Of a stretch of 22,082 nucleotides of DNA, positions 7,267-14,322 are shown one piece after another. The stretch lies in NCBI GenBank assembly GCA_937988885.1, contig CALKHR010000128.1:1-22082 (forward strand). Direction: 5' to 3'. The notes under the pieces were generated by a model, which was not told the origin of the DNA, searched no databases, and saw only the letters and a program-made list of their open reading frames with translations. Source of the stretch: an uncultured Roseiflexaceae bacterium (lineage in GTDB: Bacteria; Chloroflexota; Chloroflexia; Chloroflexales; Roseiflexaceae). The position numbers were made by a program, and so were the translations under genes. Within the stretch, counting starts at the first letter, position 1; each line of letters opens with the position of its first letter.

Positions 7267-8250
7267 GTGACAACCGAACGATTTCTGGTAACTGGTGCGC
7301 TGGGTTGTATCGGCGCATGGACGGTTCGCAACTTGGTGCGAGAGGGCGTGCCCACGGTGGTATTCGACTTGGCGACCAATCCGCACCGCCTGAAGTTGAT
7401 TATGACGCCTGAAGAATTGGCAAAGGTGACGTTTGTCAACGGCGACATCACGGATCTGGGTGCCGTTGAGAACGCACTAGACGAGCACAACATTACCCAT
7501 GTCATCCACTTGGCTGCGCTTCAGGTGCCGTTTTGCCGGGCTGACCCACCGCTTGGCGCGCGTGTGAATGTGGTGGGTACTGTGAATGTGTTTGAGGCTG
7601 TGGCCCGACGCAAGGATCGTATCAACCGCGTGACCTACGCTTCGTCGGTGGCGGTGTACGATGCCACCGATGCCAACGATGGCGTGGTGCAGCACGGTAC
7701 GACCGGCCATCCGGCGAACTTGTACGGTGTGTTCAAGCAGGCCAACGAGGGCACGGCCCGCATCTACTGGCAGGATCACGGGATCTCGAGCTTGGCGCTA
7801 CGGCCCTACACGGTCTACGGCCCTGGCCGCGATCAGGGTATGACCTCACTGCCCTCCAAGGCGATGTTCGCGGCGGCGGTCGGCCAGCCGTATCACATCC
7901 CGTTCGGCGGGCGCGGCGTCTACCAGTATGCCGATGATGTGGCCAAGGCCTTCATCGCTTGTGCGCGTGCCGATTTCACAGGCGCCGAGATCTTCAACCT
8001 GGGTGGCAGCGTCGTGACGGTCGATGATGTGGTGGCTGCGATCGAGGCGGTTGTTCCTGAGGCGAAGGGGACGATCACGGTCAACCCGCAGCCGCTCCCG
8101 CTGCCCGAGGATGTGGACGCTTCGCCGCTGGCGAAGGTGATCGGCGAGCCGGTCATCACGCCGTTGCAGGATGCGGTGGCCGAGACGATCGCGATCTTCC
8201 GTGCGGCTGTGGCCGATGGCCGTATGGCTCCCGATGCGATGCTGAAGTAA
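7267..8250 (+). CDS. NAD-dependent epimerase/dehydratase (extended SDR), second copy
   Basis: A 327-residue extended SDR. The glycine motif is TGALGCIG (residues 9-16), where GxxGxxG tolerates the unusual L and C. D34 in VVFDLAT suggests NAD, ITDLGAV lies near 61-67, SSVAVYD at 126-132 supplies the catalytic serine and Y153/K157 (YGVFK) the catalytic pair. RPYTVYGPGRDQGMTS and GRGVYQYADDVAKAF are the nucleotide-sugar-side motifs of UDP-glucose epimerase-like enzymes. GTG 7267 is chosen over an upstream start at 7174 because AGAGGA (7255-7260) stands six bases before it, and the NAD-binding strand then begins at residue 5 as usual. It is separated from the first epimerase by a terminator, so it is probably its own transcript, and is followed by another terminator. 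It is only distantly like its neighbour, so not a recent duplicate. Confidence 0.9.
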   Translation: MTTERFLVTGALGCIGAWTVRNLVREGVPTVVFDLATNPHRLKLIMTPEELAKVTFVNGDITDLGAVENALDEHNITHVIHLAALQVPFCRADPPLGARVNVVGTVNVFEAVARRKDRINRVTYASSVAVYDATDANDGVVQHGTTGHPANLYGVFKQANEGTARIYWQDHGISSLALRPYTVYGPGRDQGMTSLPSKAMFAAAVGQPYHIPFGGRGVYQYADDVAKAFIACARADFTGAEIFNLGGSVVTVDDVVAAIEAVVPEAKGTITVNPQPLPLPEDVDASPLAKVIGEPVITPLQDAVAETIAIFRAAVADGRMAPDAMLK

Positions 8251-8284
8251 ACCTGCCCTGTTTCGCAGAGCGTTGTAGGTTGGT

Positions 8285-8324
8285 GATGTCGAGGTTCATT
8301 GTGAATCTCGACATCGCTGTTTTT
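8285..8324 (+). terminator. Rho-independent terminator after the second epimerase
   Basis: GATGTCGAGGTTCA (8285-8298) pairs over fourteen bases, with one G-U, to 8302-8315 around the loop TTG. GCTGTTTTT follows. The other strand has no T run, so it serves the plus strand only, facing the end of exonuclease III. Confidence 0.85.
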
Positions 8325-8337
8325 GAACGTGGTGAGG

Positions 8338-9108
8338 CTATAGCTCTAAGATGGCGCTAACGGGGCAGTGATCGGAGCCTTCGATTTCGGGATGGGTGTC
8401 GGCGGCCACGATCGAGTCGCGCAGGTTCTCCGAGACGAAGATGTAGTCGAGCCGCCAGCCGACGTTGCGCGCGCGGGAGTCGCTGCGCTGCGCCCACCAA
8501 CTGTACTTCACTTTGTCGGGGTGCAGGTAGCGGAAGGTGTCTACCAGGCCAGCTTCGAAGAACTGGCCGATTGCGGCGCGCTCTTCGGGCAAGAAGCCCG
8601 ATGTTTTGCGGTTCTCGCGTGGGCGGGCCAGGTCGATCTCGGCGTAGGCGGTGTTGACATCGCCTGCCACGACGACTCGTTCGCCGCGGGCGATGTATTC
8701 GCGCACCACGGTCAGGAAGCGCTGGTAGAAGTCGAGTTTGTAGGCGACTCGTTCGGGGCCGCTGTTGCCCGATGGGAAGTAGATGTTAAAGACGGTGAGT
8801 TGCGGGAAGGTGCTGATCAGGACGCGCCCCTCGCGGTCGAAGCGTTCTTCGCCGAAGCCGCGAATAACGGAGCCTGGTTCGCGCGAATAGGTGGCGACGC
8901 CGCTGTAGCCCTTTTTTTCGGGTATGGACCAGGCGCTGGTGTAGCCTGGCGGGTTGCGTAGGGCGTCGCTGACTTGCTCGGGGGTCGCTTTGGTCTCCTG
9001 GAGCATGACGATGTCGGCGTTGGTGCTTTGCAGCCAGTTCAGGAAGCCTCGCTTTTCGCAGGCGCGGATGCCGTTGACGTTCCAAGAGATGAGCTTGAGT
9101 TGCGTCAT
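8338..9108 (-). CDS. xth: Exodeoxyribonuclease III / AP endonuclease
   Basis: A 256-residue single-domain enzyme of the EEP nuclease superfamily, the usual length of exonuclease III. It cleaves DNA at abasic sites and removes 3' blocking groups in base excision repair. Visible catalytic motifs are ISWNVNGIRA (N10, N12), LQETK (E38), the NIYFPSG tyrosine (Y110), VVAGDVNTAY (D150, N152), WRLDYIF (D221) and the terminal SDHCPV pair (D246, H247). KTSGFLPEERA is the family's helix-loop. The ATG at 9108 has GAGG five bases upstream and a TATAAT further up. It appears to be transcribed alone and converges with the epimerase gene. Whether it should be called xthA or exoA cannot be decided from sequence. 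Confidence 0.95.
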   Translation of the reverse strand: MTQLKLISWNVNGIRACEKRGFLNWLQSTNADIVMLQETKATPEQVSDALRNPPGYTSAWSIPEKKGYSGVATYSREPGSVIRGFGEERFDREGRVLISTFPQLTVFNIYFPSGNSGPERVAYKLDFYQRFLTVVREYIARGERVVVAGDVNTAYAEIDLARPRENRKTSGFLPEERAAIGQFFEAGLVDTFRYLHPDKVKYSWWAQRSDSRARNVGWRLDYIFVSENLRDSIVAADTHPEIEGSDHCPVSAILEL

Positions 9109-9141
9109 ATGTTCCTCGGTTTGGTAGGAGAACCTTTGTTC

Positions 9142-9147
9142 ATTATA
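9142..9147 (-). promoter_or_regulatory. -10 box of the exonuclease III gene
   Basis: On the minus strand this is a perfect TATAAT, giving a leader of about 27 bases to the ATG at 9108. The -35 is weak (GTCGGA at about 17 bases spacing). Confidence 0.55.
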
Positions 9148-9285
9148 GCGGATCTTTGTGTTGTTCCGACTTTAGATTTCTTTGTTGTGGTGTTGGCGCG
9201 CTGTAGTGCTCGTTTCGCGAGGGCGTGGGATGCGCCATTCGGCGGGTGGACGCGTTCGCACGAGGGTGTAGGCTGCTGCGCAGGC

Positions 9286-9341
9286 CCAAAGGGTCGGTCG
9301 CGGCCCTTTGGAAACCCCGCCCAGGGGCTTATCGCCCTTGG
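9286..9341. repeat. Two adjacent GC-rich hairpins of an intergenic repeat
   Basis: CCAAAGGG (9286-9293) pairs with CCCTTTGG (9304-9311); then CCAGGGGC (9321-9328) pairs, with one G-U, with GCCCTTGG (9334-9341) around TTATC. The wording 'AGGGGC...GCCCTTGGACCCC' is of a type that recurs between genes in several high-GC genomes, but copy number here cannot be seen from one window. Confidence 0.5.
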
Positions 9342-9499
9342 ACCCCGAAGTGGAAGGCTGCCTCGTGGGAAGCGCCCGTGGTGATGCCTTGTCGTACGTC
9401 ACGGGTGGTGGTGTGGGGGAGACGCTCGGTGGCGATTGGCGGTGTGGTTTGTGTTCTCCTTATCAGTTCATTGTTTTATATGTTCTTGACAGTTCTCAT

Positions 9500-9615
9500 T
9501 GTCATTCCGAACAAGCCGCTAGGCGAAGTGAGGAACCTCATTGTTCTGCATTGTATTGGGCTTTGAGATCTCTCCCCATTCGCTTTGTTCAGGGCTTCGA
9601 CCGTTCGAGATGACA
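9500..9615. repeat. MITE-like dispersed element with inverted ends
   Basis: The left end TGTCATTCCGAAC (9500-9512) and the reverse complement of the right end, TGTCATCTCGAAC (9603-9615), match at 11 of 13 bases. Internally 'GAAGTGAGGAACCTC' and 'GAGATCTCTCCCC' resemble the widespread TGTCATTC...GAGGAATCTC intergenic repeat class. There is no coding capacity. It is probably a non-autonomous element or its decayed copy. Confidence 0.6.
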
Positions 9616-9650
9616 GTGCTGTTCGTTGAACATAACGCGGTATTTAGCCG

Positions 9651-9682
9651 ATTTCACCAAGTCACCAGGTCACCTTGTCACC
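9651..9682. repeat. Four 8-base tandem units ending in TCACC
   Basis: The units ATTTCACC, AAGTCACC, AGGTCACC and TTGTCACC stand head to tail and are followed by a partial TTGT. They share the last five bases while the first two or three vary. There is no coding role; they lie beside the MITE-like element. Confidence 0.6.
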
Positions 9683-9809
9683 TTGTTAGAGATCGTCATC
9701 TTGTTCGGTGATGTTGTGGGATGAGTGGGGAATACTCGAAGGTTAACAGCTTCGGATTGTGCGTGAAGTGGGGAAATACGCACATTGCGGAGGTGTATGG
9801 TAACAAATG

Positions 9810-9834
9810 AGTGGGGAGCATGGCGCTCCCCACT
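9810..9834 (-). terminator. Terminator of the eight-gene operon
   Basis: AGTGGGGAGC and GCTCCCCACT pair over ten bases around a five-base loop, starting nine bases after the stop codon of the 652-residue protein gene. On the minus strand CATTTGTT follows, so the T tract is weak, but position and stem strength make this the likely end of the operon. Confidence 0.65.
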
Positions 9835-9843
9835 GTGTGCGGT

Positions 9844-11802
9844 TTAGTTGAGCGCGTCGAGTAGCAGGTCGCCTTCTTCGGGGGTGAGGCGGCCTTCGGC
9901 GACCATCTGCAGGATGGCGGCGCGCTCGGCATCGCGATCCGGCGGGGCGCTGTCGTTCGCGGTGTTGTCTGCGCCGAGCCGAATGGTTTGGTCGGTAGCG
10001 GCTGCCGCGTTGGCGTCCTCGCGGTCGATACGAATAGTTTGCCCTGTCGCGACCGGCGCCTCGGGCGGCGTGGGTGCCTTGGGCGGCTCGGGCGCTTTGG
10101 GCGCGTCGTTGGCGCTAGCGGCAGGCGCTTTGGGCGCGTCGTTGGCGCTAGCGGCAGGCGCTTCGGGCGGTGTGGGTGCTTTGGGTGGCTCGGGCGTTTC
10201 GATATCGATACGCACGGTTTGGCCCGTGGCGGCGGACGATGTTGGCGGCTCGGGCGGCACCGGGATGCCTGCCAAGGCCCGTTCAACCGCTTCGATCGCA
10301 CCGGCTAGCCCTGCCCGTGCGGCGTCGCGCGCCTGCTGCTTGATGCGCTCGATCCGTTCGGCGTCGAAGCGCCATTCGCGGTCGTTGATGCGAACGTATA
10401 CGCGGCCACTTTGGGCGGCCTCCTCCTCATCGCTGCGCTCGGCTGCTTGTTGGGCGCGCTCCTCGGCCTGACGGATGCGCTCGGCTGCTTGGCGCATCTG
10501 CTCCTCAAGCCGCTGACGGGTCTTTTCGACGTTGTATTGGGTGTCGCTGCCAAGGCTGCCAAAGGTTTCGGCGATGCTGCGACCAAACTCTTTGCCGATC
10601 TGACCGAGTTCTTGCCCCAATTGCCGCATTGTGTCAGCAAGTTCTTTCATATCGTTCTCAAACCCTCGACCTTTCCACCCCCACGTTGCGCTGGAACGGT
10701 GCGGCTTGCCTTCGCCGAGGCGGAGGTCGCCGCCTACTGTGATGGAGAGCGGTATACTGCCATCGCCATACACGATCGTGAAGCTGCCGCTGTCTTGTGC
10801 GCTCAGTTGGGCGCCGCTCAGTTCGCCGCCAACGATCGCCTGGAGGGTCACGTTGATCGGTTCGACGAAGCGGAGCACTGCGTCGCCGCCGACGGTCATC
10901 TGCACTGGGTGTTCAGCCTGAAAGAGGCTGTGGAGGTGCAGATCGCCGCCGATGATGCCGATCTCATCGAAGTACGCGACTGTGTTGATGTTGACATCGC
11001 CGCCGATGTCTTTGATGCGCAGCGTGCCGCCAACATTGTTGACGTTGAGGTCGCCGCCAATGGTGTGCAGGTGCAGGTCACCTGTGATGGTGTTGAAGGA
11101 GGCGTCGCTGCCAATTTGGGCGATGCTGACGCTTGCGGCCTGTTCGCAGCCGACATCGCCGCTGACATGGGCGATCTTCACGTCGCCGCTGCCGTTCAGG
11201 CCTACGTCGCCGCCGACATGGGCGATCGTTACATCACCGCTGTTGTTCAGGCCCACGTCGCCGCCGATGTGGTCGATAGAGACGCTGTTGACGGTGTTGA
11301 TACCGACGTCGCCGCCGATAGCGTTGCCGTTCACGGTGGTGTTGGCGGTGCCCTGCAGTGCGAAGTCGCCGCCAATGTTGCTGAACCGCACGCTCTCGCT
11401 GATCGTGTCGAGGCTGGCCTCGCCGCCGATGGTGCCGAGTTCGGCGATGGCGATGTTGCGCAGCGAGAGGTCGCCATTCACGCGCTTGGCCTTGACGGTG
11501 TGTGTGTCGCGCACTTGGAGATCGCCGTTGACTTGCTGCACGTCGATGGCTTGAATGCCGTTGATGGTGGCATCTCCCGCGCAGTGGTCGATCTCGATAG
11601 TGGCGTCGCTTGGCACGATGAGCGTGAGATCATCGCGGATGTTATCGAGACGCCAGCCTGTATCGCTTTGTATGAGTTGGGGCGCGTGGTCGCCGCGGAT
11701 GATGACGCTTCCCGGCTCGCCTTTGCGGATACTGATATCGCCATGACAGTCGCCGAGATGCAGCAGCGGGGCCGTTCCGACGCTGTATGTTGTGCTGCTC
11801 AT
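9844..11802 (-). CDS. Large GGD-repeat beta-solenoid protein (DUF4097/bactofilin-like) with coiled coil, proline linker and C-terminal SHOCT-like module
   Basis: A 652-residue protein with clear modular build. Residues 1-75 form a beta-rich start. About 75-365 consist of turns with IGGD or VGGD at 16-20-residue spacing; four successive turns at 162-229 are exactly 17 residues each, for example IGGDVGLNNSGDVTIAH. This pattern predicts a right-handed beta-solenoid like DUF4097 or bactofilin proteins. Residues 383-515 are rich in E, Q, A and R and should be helical/coiled coil. 516-600 is a proline-alanine linker with internal duplications, and 630-648 (ILQMVAEGRLTPEEGDLLL) is a helical hairpin also found in three other operon proteins. 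No signal peptide or membrane segment is seen, so it is probably cytoplasmic. GGAGG precedes the ATG at 11802. It is last in the operon; a scaffold role is inferred, not shown. Confidence 0.85.
   Translation of the reverse strand: MSSTTYSVGTAPLLHLGDCHGDISIRKGEPGSVIIRGDHAPQLIQSDTGWRLDNIRDDLTLIVPSDATIEIDHCAGDATINGIQAIDVQQVNGDLQVRDTHTVKAKRVNGDLSLRNIAIAELGTIGGEASLDTISESVRFSNIGGDFALQGTANTTVNGNAIGGDVGINTVNSVSIDHIGGDVGLNNSGDVTIAHVGGDVGLNGSGDVKIAHVSGDVGCEQAASVSIAQIGSDASFNTITGDLHLHTIGGDLNVNNVGGTLRIKDIGGDVNINTVAYFDEIGIIGGDLHLHSLFQAEHPVQMTVGGDAVLRFVEPINVTLQAIVGGELSGAQLSAQDSGSFTIVYGDGSIPLSITVGGDLRLGEGKPHRSSATWGWKGRGFENDMKELADTMRQLGQELGQIGKEFGRSIAETFGSLGSDTQYNVEKTRQRLEEQMRQAAERIRQAEERAQQAAERSDEEEAAQSGRVYVRINDREWRFDAERIERIKQQARDAARAGLAGAIEAVERALAGIPVPPEPPTSSAATGQTVRIDIETPEPPKAPTPPEAPAASANDAPKAPAASANDAPKAPEPPKAPTPPEAPVATGQTIRIDREDANAAAATDQTIRLGADNTANDSAPPDRDAERAAILQMVAEGRLTPEEGDLLLDALN
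10091..10156. repeat. Exact 33-base tandem duplication in the proline-rich linker
   Basis: Bases 10091-10123 and 10124-10156 are identical and encode two copies of the 11-residue unit AASANDAPKAP. A third unit begins but diverges at 10164. Exactness suggests a recent slippage event and a length-variable linker. Confidence 0.85.
11116..11319. repeat. Four 51-base coding repeats of the solenoid
   Basis: Each 51-base unit encodes one 17-residue solenoid turn (residues 162-229). Units 2 and 3 are the closest, differing by few residues (IGGDVGLNNSGDVTIAH against VGGDVGLNGSGDVKIAH). Unlike a CRISPR array, the whole period is conserved and coding. Confidence 0.8.
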
Positions 11803-11817
11803 AAGGTGATCCTCCAG

Positions 11818-12183
11818 TTATTCGATGAAAAGTTCGAGCCGTTCACCTTCGTCGAGGTCTTGGATGTCGAATACCCGGCCTGTAATGCCGCTGTCGATGG
11901 TGCGACGAATATCTTCGATGGTGGGACCGCCACCATGTGGGAAGAGCCGTGCACCGAGTTTCATACCAATGTCGATCAGGCTGACGGGTATAACGACGTT
12001 GATCTTCTGACGATGGTTGCTGATATCGCTGACACGGATGCGCAGCGTCTGCTGGCGCGTCGAGCCGCGTCCGCGTTCTGGGCGTTCTTCGAGCGCCTCA
12101 AGAAGCTGCGCGCCTTCATCGGCTTTGACGTGACCTTGTTCGATCAGTTTCAGGATGCGTAGGCGTTCGTCTGATGTTGCCAT
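11818..12183 (-). CDS. 121-residue protein with N-terminal SHOCT-like module
   Basis: It starts MATSDERLRILKLIEQG; the hairpin ILKLIEQGHVKADEGAQLL (10-28) is the module found at the N-terminus of YvlB/LiaX-type proteins and at the C-termini of three neighbours here. After a charged linker (32-44), residues 45-121 form a compact alpha/beta part: TLRIRVSDI, INVVIPVSLIDIGMKLG, a glycine turn (HGGG), the helix TIEDIRRTIDSG and a final strand, DLDEGERLELFIE. The 'VVIPVSLxxxGxKL' segment is often seen in small proteins accompanying SHOCT-like domains, but I know no defined activity. A GGAG ribosome site precedes the ATG. Gaps of 18 and 15 bases to its neighbours make co-translation likely. It could be an adaptor between the DUF2089 regulator and the solenoid protein; this is inference. 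Confidence 0.8.
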   Translation of the reverse strand: MATSDERLRILKLIEQGHVKADEGAQLLEALEERPERGRGSTRQQTLRIRVSDISNHRQKINVVIPVSLIDIGMKLGARLFPHGGGPTIEDIRRTIDSGITGRVFDIQDLDEGERLELFIE

Positions 12184-12201
12184 AGGGCGCTCCGTTTTGG
12201 G

Positions 12202-12564
12202 CTAGCTGCGCAACAGTTTCATCGCTTCTTCAACCGAGATCTCCTTGGCAGCGAGGCGATCAAGCACTGCGCGGCGCTCCGGTCGGCTGTCATCGGGCGG
12301 CGGTGTGTAGCCGAGCGCGGCCACAATGTCATCGAGACGGTTGCGGGCGGTATTGTAGGCGATCTTGAGATCGGTTGCGACGCCGTTGATGTTGCCACGG
12401 TTTTTGACCAGCAGCTCGACAAATTCGAGTTGTTCGCGGGTCAAGCGACCTAGCCAACCGAGCGTGAAGGTGCCTTCGATGGTCGAGTGACATTCGTCAC
12501 AGCCGAGGCGCTCCACATGCAGGGTGCCGTTGCAGACGGGGCAGGTAGTGAGTAATGGGTACAT
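12202..12564 (-). CDS. DUF2089-family zinc-ribbon and helix-turn-helix regulator
   Basis: A 120-residue protein. CPVC (C8, C11) and CDEC (C22, C25) form a zinc ribbon. Residues about 41-84 (LTREQLEFVELLVKNRGNI... through YNTARNRLDDIVAALG) form the helix-turn-helix characteristic of DUF2089, and VLDRLAAKEISVEEAMKLL (100-118) is the C-terminal SHOCT-like hairpin. The ATG at 12564 is chosen over the longer frame to 12603 because AGGAG stands eight bases upstream and the zinc ribbon then begins at residue 8. The gene sits inside the operon between permease and adaptor, suggesting it controls the operon or senses the state of its partners through the shared hairpin. The family is presumed DNA-binding from its fold; a target site is not proven here. 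Confidence 0.88.
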   Translation of the reverse strand: MYPLLTTCPVCNGTLHVERLGCDECHSTIEGTFTLGWLGRLTREQLEFVELLVKNRGNINGVATDLKIAYNTARNRLDDIVAALGYTPPPDDSRPERRAVLDRLAAKEISVEEAMKLLRS

Positions 12565-12580
12565 AGGTGTATCTCCTAGT

Positions 12581-13432
12581 TTAGTGCATACTGAGCGTGC
12601 CAAGGCGCTGTGCGCGTCGTTCGATGGCTTTAAAGATCAGGTAGCCGCCAGGTACTGTGATGAGCATAAAGAGGATCAGAATGCCCACTTCATATTCGAT
12701 CGGTAACAGCGTTGTGGTGCCCATCAGCAGGCCGCGAATTGCGTCGAAGCCGTAGGTCAGCGGGAGCGCGAGCGAGATCGGCAGGACGTAGCGCGGCAGT
12801 ACGCTGATGGGGAACTGGCTGCCCGTGAGCAACGAGATGGTGTAGTTCGACACGTCAACGAGCATGTTGGCTTCGCGCATGGTGAGCACAATGGCCGCGA
12901 AGGCGAACCCGAAGCCGTAGAGCGCCAGCAACAACGGGATCATAATCAACAAGGTATAGATCACGTTTCCTTGGATCTGGAAGCCAAACAAGAGCCAAGC
13001 GAAAAAGAGCATCGAACAGGCATTGAACGTTGTAATACACATATTGGCGATGGTTTGGCCGACCAGAAAGAGCGATCGTGGTATGGGTGTCATCCAGTTG
13101 GTTTCGAGCACGCCCGAGTCCATCTCTTGCTTGAGCGCGAAGCCCATGCCCCAAAAGACGGCTGCGATGTAGTTCGCGAGCAGCGCCCCGATCAGGATGA
13201 AGGTCATATAGTCGTTGCTGCCGGTGTAGGCGGCGAAGCCACTGTTCCCCTCGGGGCCTGCAAACGTTTTGCCAAGGAAGTAGAACGGCGTCAGCCAGGT
13301 TAACGGCTCGAAGATGCGCGACACGGCCTGGAGCGGGTAGCGGATGAAGTGGATCGCGTCCTTCTTGGCGATGGCTAGCACGGCCCGCCCATACGATCGC
13401 CAACTAATTTGTGAAAGCTGTGTGTTCATCAT
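12581..13432 (-). CDS. ABC-2 type transporter permease (second)
   Basis: A 283-residue membrane protein with about six hydrophobic segments and a cytoplasmic N-terminus that includes an amphipathic stretch (AIAKKDAIHFIRYPLQA), as in DrrB/ABC-2 exporters. The segment LKQEMDSGVLETNWMTPIPR is the E...G.LE coupling-helix motif after the second membrane span that contacts the ATPase. A late GSQFPISVLPRYVLPISLALPLTYGFDAIRGLL stretch is the other family signature. It pairs with the first permease as a heterodimer with the ATPase encoded upstream. Two ATG codons in tandem (13432 and 13429) follow GAGG; either could be used. The exported substrate is unknown; drug, peptide or lipid export are usual for the family. 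Confidence 0.9.
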   Translation of the reverse strand: MMNTQLSQISWRSYGRAVLAIAKKDAIHFIRYPLQAVSRIFEPLTWLTPFYFLGKTFAGPEGNSGFAAYTGSNDYMTFILIGALLANYIAAVFWGMGFALKQEMDSGVLETNWMTPIPRSLFLVGQTIANMCITTFNACSMLFFAWLLFGFQIQGNVIYTLLIMIPLLLALYGFGFAFAAIVLTMREANMLVDVSNYTISLLTGSQFPISVLPRYVLPISLALPLTYGFDAIRGLLMGTTTLLPIEYEVGILILFMLITVPGGYLIFKAIERRAQRLGTLSMH

Positions 13433-13450
13433 GATACACCTCGTTGGCGG

Positions 13451-14308
13451 CTAGTAGCGCGCTAGTTCGCCTGTGCGGCGCGCGGTGCGCTCGGCGAGTA
13501 CGAACATCCCGTAACCCAGCAATGGCAAGAAGATCGCGAAACCTGTCAAGATCAGCAGGTCGGGCAACAGTTGGCTCAGGGTCACATCGGTGAGCAGCAC
13601 CAGGCGCATGTCGCGAATCGCGTAGGTGAGTGGCAGCCACATCGCGACGGAGCGCATCCAATCTGGCAGCACCTCGATCGGGAAGCTGACGCCGCAGAAG
13701 ATCATGAAGATGCCGCGCACCAAAAAGACCAGTGCGTTTGCTTCCTTGAAGCGCAACACCAGGCTTGCGAAGGCCATGCCGATGCCGTAGACGATCATCA
13801 TCGCCAGGAACAGGATGAAGATGAGCAAGCCAGGATTGGAGCCGACCAGCTGGATACCATAGATGATTCGCAGCTCGATCACGGAGATCACGAGCGTGGC
13901 CATTGAGAGCAGCACCTTGACGAGTGAGCCGCCGACCAGCAGCGAGCCGCGCCAGATCGGGCAGAGCCAGTTCGATTCGAGCGTGCCGCGCATCTGCTCC
14001 TCGCGTAGCTGCATGCCGCTGTTCCAGAGCGTGGCGTTCATCCACATCCACAAGATCGAGCCGATGATGATGAAGCTGCGGTAATCGGTGGTGCCTGTGA
14101 GCGCCTGAAAATCCGTGAGGCTTGTGCCCTCGGGGCCGCTCAGCGCCTTGGCCATAAAAATGTAGCCGACCGGGAAGAGCACGGGCCAGATCAGCGATGC
14201 GATGATCCAACTGGGGTAGCGCAGGAAGATAAACCATTCCTTTTTCGCTATCATCAGCAGGGCGCGAAGCTCGGATACGGCGCTGCGTTGGACGATTGAT
14301 TGTACCAT
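13451..14308 (-). CDS. ABC-2 type transporter permease (first)
   Basis: A 285-residue, six-span ABC-2 permease. It begins with a cytoplasmic helix (LLMIAKKEWFIFLRYPSWI), has the coupling segment MQLREEQMRGTLESNWLCPI and the late motif GVSFPIEVLPDWMRSVAMWLPLTYAIRDMR, matching the order seen in its neighbour. The two are clearly homologous but diverged throughout, so they are an old pair forming a heterodimer and not a recent copy. AGGAGG lies eight bases before the ATG at 14308 and overlaps the stop region of the ATPase gene 14 bases away, typical of coupled subunits made in fixed ratio. Confidence 0.9.
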   Translation of the reverse strand: MVQSIVQRSAVSELRALLMIAKKEWFIFLRYPSWIIASLIWPVLFPVGYIFMAKALSGPEGTSLTDFQALTGTTDYRSFIIIGSILWMWMNATLWNSGMQLREEQMRGTLESNWLCPIWRGSLLVGGSLVKVLLSMATLVISVIELRIIYGIQLVGSNPGLLIFILFLAMMIVYGIGMAFASLVLRFKEANALVFLVRGIFMIFCGVSFPIEVLPDWMRSVAMWLPLTYAIRDMRLVLLTDVTLSQLLPDLLILTGFAIFLPLLGYGMFVLAERTARRTGELARY

Positions 14309-14322
14309 CGTGTGCCCTCCTG

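Larger units (their letters stand above)
9109..9843. other. Gene-free stretch filled with dispersed and tandem repeats
   Basis: No credible coding frame is seen. From left to right it holds the exonuclease III promoter, a pair of GC-rich hairpins (9286-9341), a 116-base element with inverted ends (9500-9615), an 8-base tandem repeat (9651-9682) and the operon terminator (9810-9834). Open frames here lack ribosome sites and have low-complexity products. Confidence 0.75.

Noticed and set aside
11116..11319. Regular 51-base repeats that could suggest a CRISPR array
   Set aside because: The whole period is conserved and in frame inside a protein; there are no variable spacers and no cas genes.
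10411..12162. A 583-codon open frame on the plus strand
   Set aside because: It lies antisense to the solenoid and adaptor genes. Repeated GGD codons and high GC keep the opposite strand open; its product is a monotonous A/D/V repeat with no family and no ribosome site.
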